From the NCBI RefSeq assembly GCF_003597395.2, contig NC_133769.1, positions 177,038,541 to 177,102,540 of the forward strand: a DNA stretch of 64,000 nucleotides, given 5' to 3'. Of this stretch, positions 57,278 through 64,000 are shown in pieces (the first letter of the stretch is position 1; every line of letters begins with the position of its first letter). Origin of the DNA: Chelonoidis abingdonii. Lineage: Eukaryota > Chordata > Testudines > Testudinidae. The notes under the pieces are model-generated. The model saw nothing but the letters and a program-made list of their open reading frames with translations, was not told the origin of the DNA and made no database searches. The position numbers were made by a program, and so were the translations under genes.

Positions 57278-59330
57278 GGCCTGGTCTACACTACGCGTTT
57301 AAATCGATTTAAAGAGCGTTAAATCGATTTAACGCTGTACCCGTCCACACTACAATGCCCTTTATATTGATATAAAGGGCTCTTTAAATCGATTTCTGTA
57401 CTCCAGAGAGATCTCCTGATGTCCGCTGCGATTCATAAGTGCCTGGCTTAAGAAATCGGGAGCCGGGGTGCAGACCAAAAGCAATTGGTATTGACTCTTG
57501 GGACGAGCACCCCTTAGGTTTCTTAAAATAGAGTCCGTCCTGCTAGATAGAGGCAAGTGTATAAGGAGTGTATCAGAGCCACTGCCGGTCAGGTATCACA
57601 GGGGTGCTGCAACAACCACCATTGCTCCTCCTCCCAACCTTTCCTGGCAACCGTGGCAGGTCCCCCCCCATTGTGCATGAAGTATAAAGAATGCAGGAAT
57701 AAGAAAACAGAGACTTGTTAGTGAGATAAAATGCGGGAGGCAGCCTGCCGGGGCTATGACAGTCCAGGCAGTACAGAATCTTTTCTACTTTACACAAAAG
57801 GGAGGGGCTGATAAGCTCAGCCCCAATGCTCGATGGAAGACGGGTTCCAGCCGTCATGTAACCATGCTACTGGGAGTATACTGGGAGTCTCCATTTTTTA
57901 CCACGGCGCCCCCGGCACGCCCAACCTGAGGCCAGCCAGAGAGCCTCATGGGCTGATGCGCAAGACGGATAATCAGTCAATTGTACGTCTAACCACCGGG
58001 TGAGGGGCGAGAGGAGTCGGATATGTCTTCCACTGTGCCAGCACGCGTTCTCACCAGCAGCATCAGTACAATAAGGGTACACTGAAAGAAGTCAAGAAAT
58101 GATTTCTTCCTTTTCTTCACGTGGTGGTGGTGGTGGGGAACTGAGGAGGATATTCCCATGAACACGCCACGCACTGTGTTGAACCTCAGCATGTGGAGCT
58201 CAGCGAAGACTGCAACTACTTTCAGAGACTGCTGCTACTGTGGATATGCGATCCTCGGACCCTCCTCATCCATGAGCGTGCCATATTGAGGTTCTGGCTT
58301 TCCCGTTAACGGCTGTTACGCGCAGCGCTGTGTATCTGGGAGATTTTTTTCAAACGCTTTGCTTTTGTTTCTGTAACGAGCTCTGAACACAGGATTTGGC
58401 TCCCCATACAGCGTAGATCTAAGTATCCGTAGGTGCCTGCTGAGGAGTGCTTATTCTGATTTGAGACGACAATCGCCACCACGTGCTGATCAGAGCTCAC
58501 AGTGGGCAAACAGGAATGTTTAATTTCAAAAGTTCGCGGGGCTTTCGTTACGCTTGACCCTTCTGCATCCGAGTTCAGATGCTGTCCAGAGCGGTCAGGT
58601 GTGTGGCACTTGGGATACGCCCTGGCCAGCCAATAACGTTGATTTCGATCCACACACCGATAAGAATCCGATAATGTTATAATTCGAAATTTAGCGCACT
58701 CCTCTCGTCGGAGTTTTGCTTTTGCGTTGCGCCCCCGGCCGATTCAGCCAGGGCACTCATGATAGCAGCGGACAGTACAGAGGGGGAGAGATAACCGTCA
58801 TCTCATTGTGGGTGATTTTATTGCGCGGGTTGTTCTGGGTAAATGTCATCAGTCATTCCTTCCTCTGGGAAACATCAGCTGACAATCCTTTCGCGCCGTT
58901 TTCCCTGGATTGCCTGGCAGACCCCATAGCACGGCAACCATGGAGCCCGTTCAGCTGGCTTTTTTTTCCGGCACGCGTTGTGTACTGGATGTCGCGGAGA
59001 GAGAGGCGATACTCCAGCGCTACAAAGCAGCATTCACTTGCTTTGCAATGATAGCAGAGATGGTTACCGGTCGTTCTGTACCGTCTACTGCCGGAGAAAA
59101 CTGCAATGAGAAGAATTCCAAGGGGCGGGGGAGACTGCGGGAACTATGGGATAGCTACGGAAGAGCTACCCACAATGCAACGCTTCAGAAATCGACGTTA
59201 GCCTTGGACCATGGACACACAACGCCGAATTACTGTGCCTAGTGTGGCCGCATGAAATCGAATTTATAATATCAGCTTTATAAAACCGATTTTAGCTAAT
59301 TCAATATTATCCCGTAGTGTAGACGTGGCC
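57278..59330. mobile_element. PIF-Harbinger-type element without readable transposase, TTA TSD
   Basis: A 2053-bp element with inverted ends ggcctggtctacactacgcg and cccgtagtgtagacgtggcc, flanked by TTA on both sides (57275-57277 and 59331-59333). A 3-bp TWA duplication is typical of PIF-Harbinger. Subterminal sequence repeats ttaaatcgattta-like words. The interior has open frames on both strands (for example 58306-58653 minus and 58910-59242 plus), but none shows the ALP1-like nuclease or the Myb/SANT-like protein of autonomous copies. It is probably a deleted derivative mobilised in trans. Confidence 0.72.
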
Positions 59331-59333
59331 TTA

Positions 59334-60631
59334 CAGTTAGTTTTAATGTCAAGGGAAGTTTGAAGCATTTGAGTTGATCTATTATTAAGATCCTTCAGCA
59401 GAAACATTTGACTCAGTGTGGTAATTTTTTTTAAGAACCCATTTTTAAATTAATTTTAATTCAAACTAATCAACCAATTTACTTGTAAGACTTCAGAAAA
59501 TTAATTCAATACTCAAGAGTAAGTGCTTTAATTTTGGAGAAGATAACTGTATTCTTCATACAAAGTGGTTTCATCTTTGTTATAAGTGCAAAATATAACT
59601 CATCTTTAAGAATGGAACCACAAATAGCGCTTCTTTCATAGAATAAAAGAAGCAGCGTAACCCCTCACACTAACGCACAAAGGTTGTGCTTGTGATCACT
59701 CCATTTATGACCACTGCTATGCCAGAATCAAATGAAGTTAGAGTGAGTTCAACTTTTGAGTCTGTGCTGTTGAAATTGGGCAAACTGAATTTGTACCTCC
59801 TTGCTGATTAGAAAAGATCTGACCCTACTGCAAGGAGCCATGGTAACTACTCATTCGTAAGAACTCCACAAAGCTGACTAAGTTCTTCAACAGCAGAGAC
59901 TGCCCCATATTCTGAGAAGTGAAATTCAGTCTGGTGAGGAGGGGCAGCCAAGGCCTCTGCACCATTTTAGTCCAATTTAAATGATATCTTGAGGGCTTAA
60001 ATGGAATGGAATGCACAGGCTTTGTGCTAGCCTCTGTGGAGGTATGAATTTCCCCAGAGAGAAGTATCCCTCTCTAGGGGTCACAGTATACTACATTAGG
60101 CAGTCCTCAGCTGCAGCTTTCCTGGGGCAGAGTCTGATTTGTTCTTTTGAGTCCCATTTAACAGGAAGTAAGGCTTGATACAAATCAAATGAACAGATAA
60201 CATCAAAAATAAATGGGTATTTAGAAATACGTTTAGCTGAATGCCAGGATGAGTGGGAAGTCTTTCTTAACTCTCCATGAGAGAGTATTGAAACAAACAC
60301 AGCAAGTATTATTTTCATTGTCACTGCTCCCTTGAAGGGATGTAAAAAAATGTGTGGTTTTAATTTGATTACTCAAAATTGTGTAATAAATGATAGAAAG
60401 AAATATATTTAAACCCTTGAGGGTCATACATTGTGTGCATTCAGGAAGTATAAATATTCACACAGCACCTGCTATGGTTTGTGAAAATTCTTTGTCACTT
60501 TGATGGTCCTTCATTGGAAGTCCATAGGACACCAAAGGGGTTAAAGGTCTGTAGTAAGCTCCCAGAAAGCATGCTTGTTAAAGGTGAGATTTTCACAAGT
60601 GCTCAGGATTGGTCTAACTGAGCCCACTAAA
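59334..60631. other. Non-coding stretch, nothing recognised
   Basis: AT-rich intron-like sequence without recognised features. Confidence 0.4.
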
Positions 60632-60718
60632 AAGGGTAAATGGGATGACCTAGGTAATTATTGTCATGTCAGCCTGACATCAATCCCGGATAAGATAATA
60701 GAGCAATAGCTACTGGAC

Positions 60719-61174
60719 TTGATTAATAATGAACTGAAGGAGGGTACTGTAATTAATCAACATGGGTTTAAGGAAAATAGATCCTGTCATACTAATTTGA
60801 TATCTTTTTCTGATGAGATGACAAGTTTAGTTGATAAAGGTAATAGTGTTGACGGAATATCCTTAAGCTTCTGTAAAGTGTTTGACTTGGTACCGCATGA
60901 CATTTTGATTAAAAAAATAGAACAATATAAAATTAACATGATACGCTTTAAATGGATTAAAAACTGGCTAATTGATAGGTCTCAAAATGTAACTATAAAT
61001 GGGGAATTGTCCATTTCCAGTGGAGTCCCAGATGGATTAGAGCTTGGCCCTATGCTACTTAACATCTTTATCAATGGCCTGGAAGAGAACATAAAATCAT
61101 CACTGATAAAGTTTGAAGATGACATAAAAATTGAGGGAGTGCTAAACAATGAAGAGGAGAGGTCCCTGATGTAG
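60719..61174 (+). pseudogene. CR1 reverse transcriptase fragment
   Basis: 151 codons. It has the RT palm blocks INQHGFKENRSCHTNLISFS, a SLSFCKVFDLVPHDILIKKI trace (the first aspartate of the usual LDFxKAFD is replaced by Ser), SSGVPDGLELGPMLLNIFIN and the active-site region LIKFEDDIKIEGV (FEDD instead of FADD). Stop at TAG 61172-61174. Two key positions are changed, so the copy is inactive apart from being truncated. Confidence 0.78.
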
Positions 61175-61658
61175 AGCGATCTAGATAGCTTGGTAAACTG
61201 GGCACAAGCAAACAATATGTATTTCAATACAACTAAATGTACACATCTGTGAACAGAGAATGTAGACCACATTTACAGAATGAGGGACTCTGTTCTGGGA
61301 AGCAGTGACTGAAAAAGATTTGAGGATCATGATGAATAATCAGCTGAACATGAGCTTCCAATGTGACGCTTTTGCCAAAAGAGCAAATGTGATCCTGGGC
61401 TGCATAAACTAGGGAATCTTGAAGAGCAGAGGTTATTTTACCTTTGTATTTGGCACTGGTGTGACCAATGCTGGAATGCTGTGTCCTGTTCTGGTGCCCA
61501 CAATTCAAAAAGGGAGTTGATAAATTGAAGAGGGTCAGAGAAGAGCCATGATAATGATTAAAGGATTAGAAAACATGCCTTATAGTGATAGGCTCAGGGG
61601 GCTATATCTATTTAATAACAAAGAGAAGGTTAAGGGGTGACTTGATTATAGTCTATAA

Positions 61659-61969
61659 CAGGGGTTGGCAACCTTTCAGAAGTGATGTGCTGAGTCTTCA
61701 TTTATTCACTGTAAATTAAGGTTTCGCCTGCCTGTAATACATTTTAATGGTTTTAGAAGGTCTCTTTCTATAAGTCTATAATATAGAACTAAACTATTGT
61801 TGTATGTAAAGTAAATAAGGTTTTTTTAATGTTTAAAAAGCTTCATTTAAAATTAAATTAAATTGCAGAGCCCCCCAGACTGGTGGCCAGGACCCAGGCA
61901 GTGTGAGTGCCACTGAAAATCAGCTCGTGTGCCACCTTTGGCATGTATTCCATAGGTTGCCTACCTCTG
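61659..61969. mobile_element. Non-autonomous hAT element with 8-bp TSD, inserted in CR1
   Basis: 311 bp starting caggggttggcaacct and ending aggttgcctacctctg, so the termini are inverted repeats. The exact 8-bp TSD gtctataa lies at 61651-61658 and 61970-61977. Interior words gaaggtctctttctataagt and a run of aaattaaattaaatt mark the common turtle copy type I know. No transposase. Confidence 0.88.
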
Positions 61970-61981
61970 GTCTATAAGTAC

Positions 61982-62789
61982 TGTAGTGAGATGGTGTGGG
62001 TCCCTGCCACCTCAGACAGAGACGAGCCCCTCTGGACACCAGAGCGGGCGGAGCCAGGGAGCTCTGGGCCTGCCCCCCAGAGTGTCAGGCATGGCACAGG
62101 AAGTATAAAGGCCTGACCCAGAGCTCACTGGGAGAGCAGCCACCAGGGAGAGCAGATGCCTTTGGCCTACCTCCCGGTTGGGAAGCCCCAGCAACCTGCG
62201 GCAGACCCAAGGCTGGCCAGGCCTGCCCTAGGCCAGCAACCCAGAGCAGTTGCCGAGCCTGCCCTGGCCAGCTATCCCCAGGAACCCATGGTGTTGGATC
62301 CACCCCTGAGGACACCACCCTGATCCAGGTACCTCAAGAGGGGGAGTCTGGAAGTAGCCCAGGGGCAGCCGACCCTAGTCTGGCTGCAGCACTGCCAGAG
62401 CCGATGTCAGTGTGTTGCGGCCAGGATCCCCACTGACACAGCAGCAGGTCTTCTGCCGCGGCTAGGGCCCCGGGCTGGGATGCAGTGGAGTGGGAAGGCC
62501 TGCGTCCCCTCTGCCACCCAACTCGCGGATGGCCATCTCCCCCTCTTCCAGGCCTTCAGACCCAGGGCCTGGGCCCACTATGTATATACTGTTACTGCTC
62601 AGCCCCTGCCTGTGTGCCTGACTCACCAGTGCCCCGCGCTGACCTAGGGTCTGGGCTGGTGACTAACTGTGTTGTTTCAAAGGCTGCGCAGGAAGACTAA
62701 TTCCCCTCAAGACATCTTCCCAAACTTAGTGAGGTGGTGTGGGTCCCCGTCACCCCAGAGAGAGCCAAGACCCGGCTAACCTCTCTACG
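61982..62789. mobile_element. 808-bp LTR-like insertion with 4-bp TSD, inserted in CR1
   Basis: A GC-rich insert starting tgtagtgagatggtgtgggt and ending cctctctacg, flanked by gtac on both sides (61978-61981 and 62790-62793). The TG start and a 4-bp TSD fit an LTR element; the last base is g where LTRs end in a (CA). The first ~43 bp recur near the right end (62728-62772: agtgaggtggtgtgggtccc), so it may be one LTR followed by a truncated second copy. A TATA-like agtataaag lies at about 62101-62109. Open frames inside (for example 61996-62436) show no domain. Confidence 0.55.
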
Positions 62790-63124
62790 GTACCTGTGTT
62801 GGGAACAAATATTTATAACCAGCTCTTCAATTCTATCAGAGGAAGCTAGAACATGATGCAATGGCTGGAGTCTGAAGCTAGACAAATATAGACTGGAAAT
62901 AAGCCATAAATTTTTAACAGCTAAAGTAATTAACCACTGGAACAATTTACCAAGGATCATGGTGGTTTCTCCATCACTGACAATTTTTAAATCGAGTGGA
63001 TGTTTTTCTAAAAGATTTGCAAAATAATTCCTAGAGCATAAGTTCTATGGTCGATGCTATACAGAAGGTCAGACTAGATGATCAGAATGGTGCCTTCTGG
63101 CCTTAGAATCTATGAACTAATGCT

Positions 63125-64000
63125 TTTCTTTTAACAGTGATTCTAAACATGTCCTATTGGGCTTCCATGATTATTGTATTCTGTTTACAAGTTAAATAAA
63201 ACAGTTTTTCAAACTCAACGTGGATTCAGAGTCAAGCTGAATTTTTTCCTTCTCTCACATAATCAACAACAAAGATTCTGAAAGCCAATTTAGAGTCTCA
63301 GCTACACCTGTGCAATTTAGTGTCTTTAAATTATGCTCCCAGTGGCATCTGTGTAGTCCAAATTCTGCCAGGGGGTTTACACAGGTGTTGGTGATTGGAA
63401 CTTGGAAATAATTCAGTTGATGAGAAATAGAATCCAGCTCACTGATTCCTACAGAAGCTGTGTTCACTGTGCCATGCTGATAGCAGTAAGAAGCGGTAGA
63501 AACATATGTATCTCATGAGCTTCAGGTGACAAGACAGCAAATGTGAAAAATTAGGACAAGGGGTGGGGGGCAATAGGAGCCTATATAAGAAAAAGACCCA
63601 AAAAATCGGGACTGTCACTATAGAATAGGGACATCTGGTCACCCGACCTACACAAGTTTTTTGTGGGAAGAAAAGGGGAATAAACTTACTTGAGCCCTGG
63701 GAATATTAAAATACAAGTTTATTTACCTGACTTTAAATTACATTTATTTTACAGAAGTATTTTTAAAAGTTTGTTTCTTTTGGGTCTGTTTTGGTCATCA
63801 ATATTGGTATGACGTGCGTTTTATTTTTAATGCAGATTATTGCCTCCATTTTTCAACTATATTGGAAACATTTAAAATTTATATTATTTAATTGAATAGT
63901 GGTACGGGTTAACCCACCACTCTTACTCTAGAACAGAAGCCCCATTACCAGGCCCAGTGGTACATCAGGGACCATGTTTTGCTAAAGGGAATGGCCACTC
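63125..64000. other. Non-coding stretch, nothing recognised
   Basis: AT-rich sequence to the window edge. No recognised gene or repeat. Confidence 0.4.

Larger units (their letters stand above)
60632..63118 (+). mobile_element. CR1 LINE on the plus strand, interrupted by two later insertions
   Basis: 5'-truncated CR1 with the RT core at 60719-61174, RT C-terminal traces to 61658, then two foreign inserts (61659-61969 and 61982-62789). The 3' end follows from about 62790 to the tail ccttctggccttagaatcta at 63094. The sequence before the inserts (cttgattatagtctataagtac) and after them (ctgtgttgggaacaaatatt) joins as one CR1 when the inserts are removed. Left edge is approximate. Confidence 0.82.

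Noticed and set aside
58306..59242. Harbinger transposase in the interior open frames
   Set aside because: No DDE nuclease or Myb/SANT-like residues could be recognised, so the frames were not called as genes.
61996..62436. 146-codon GC-rich open frame
   Set aside because: It sits inside an LTR-like insertion, is Pro/Gly/Ala-rich in several frames at once and has no recognisable domain.
1..64000. Prokaryotic gene clusters, operons, defence systems or CRISPR arrays
   Set aside because: No dense coding, no ribosome-binding sites, no regularly spaced repeats. The composition, splice-bounded exon and LINE/SINE content are those of a vertebrate intron.
22910..64000. Next EPHA6 kinase exon (expected to encode a VMIVxEYMENGSLD-type segment)
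   Set aside because: No such motif was seen in the translations. The next exon is presumably beyond the window.

Overview
This is vertebrate nuclear DNA, and everything points to a reptile, most likely a cryptodiran (hidden-neck) turtle. The evidence is a tRNA-derived SINE of the Cry I type known from cryptodiran turtles (about 44540-44725), several sauropsid CR1 LINEs, a DIRS element, a Penelope-like element and a PIF-Harbinger element of types I know from turtle genomes, and one vertebrate Eph-receptor exon. There are no bacterial genes, operons, CRISPR arrays, functional tRNA genes or rRNA genes. The species and family assignments come from memory of these repeats and were not searched.

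The only host coding sequence I can support is one 186-bp exon at 22724-22909 (+). It encodes the start of the tyrosine-kinase domain of an ephrin receptor and reads best as EPHA6. A polypyrimidine-AG acceptor and a GTAAGT donor flank it. Most of the rest of the window is therefore probably intron of a very large gene, filled with transposons.

Layout. 1-5560: a decayed DIRS retrotransposon (Cys/His gag with an RS-rich tract, reverse transcriptase/RNase H, inverted-repeat end). 5561-6051: a CR1 scrap, a small palindromic element and a hAT MITE with an 8-bp target-site duplication (TSD). 8392-11892: an RTE-type LINE bounded on both sides by ~200-bp direct repeats. 13402-13594 and 34174-34340: short hairpin elements built from two inverted Penelope-like 3' tails, each with its own TSD. 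15999-17092: an LTR-like block. 20753-22676: CR1 pieces ending within about 50 bp of the EPHA6 exon. 23963-24210: a MIR-like SINE. 26676-30680: a long CR1 with ORF1 and ORF2 remnants. 33106-33473: a hAT MITE. 34905-35632: a palindromic element split by a 640-bp insertion. 37401-38299: a solo LTR. 39583-40418: the 3' part of a Penelope-like element with a 12-bp TSD. 42380-43310: an old CR1. 44540-44725: the Cry I SINE. 45157-47573: the 5' half of a Gypsy element whose LTR abuts the 3' end of a hAT transposon (47574-48104). 57278-59330: a PIF-Harbinger-type element with a TTA TSD. 60632-63118: a CR1 interrupted by a hAT MITE and an LTR-like insertion, each with a readable TSD.

No transposon coding region looks intact; all carry stops, frameshifts or truncations. 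The strongest leads are structural: the very long direct repeats abutting the RTE LINE, the mobile Penelope-tail hairpins, the CR1 insertions beside a kinase-exon splice acceptor, and the nested insertion series at 60632-63118.
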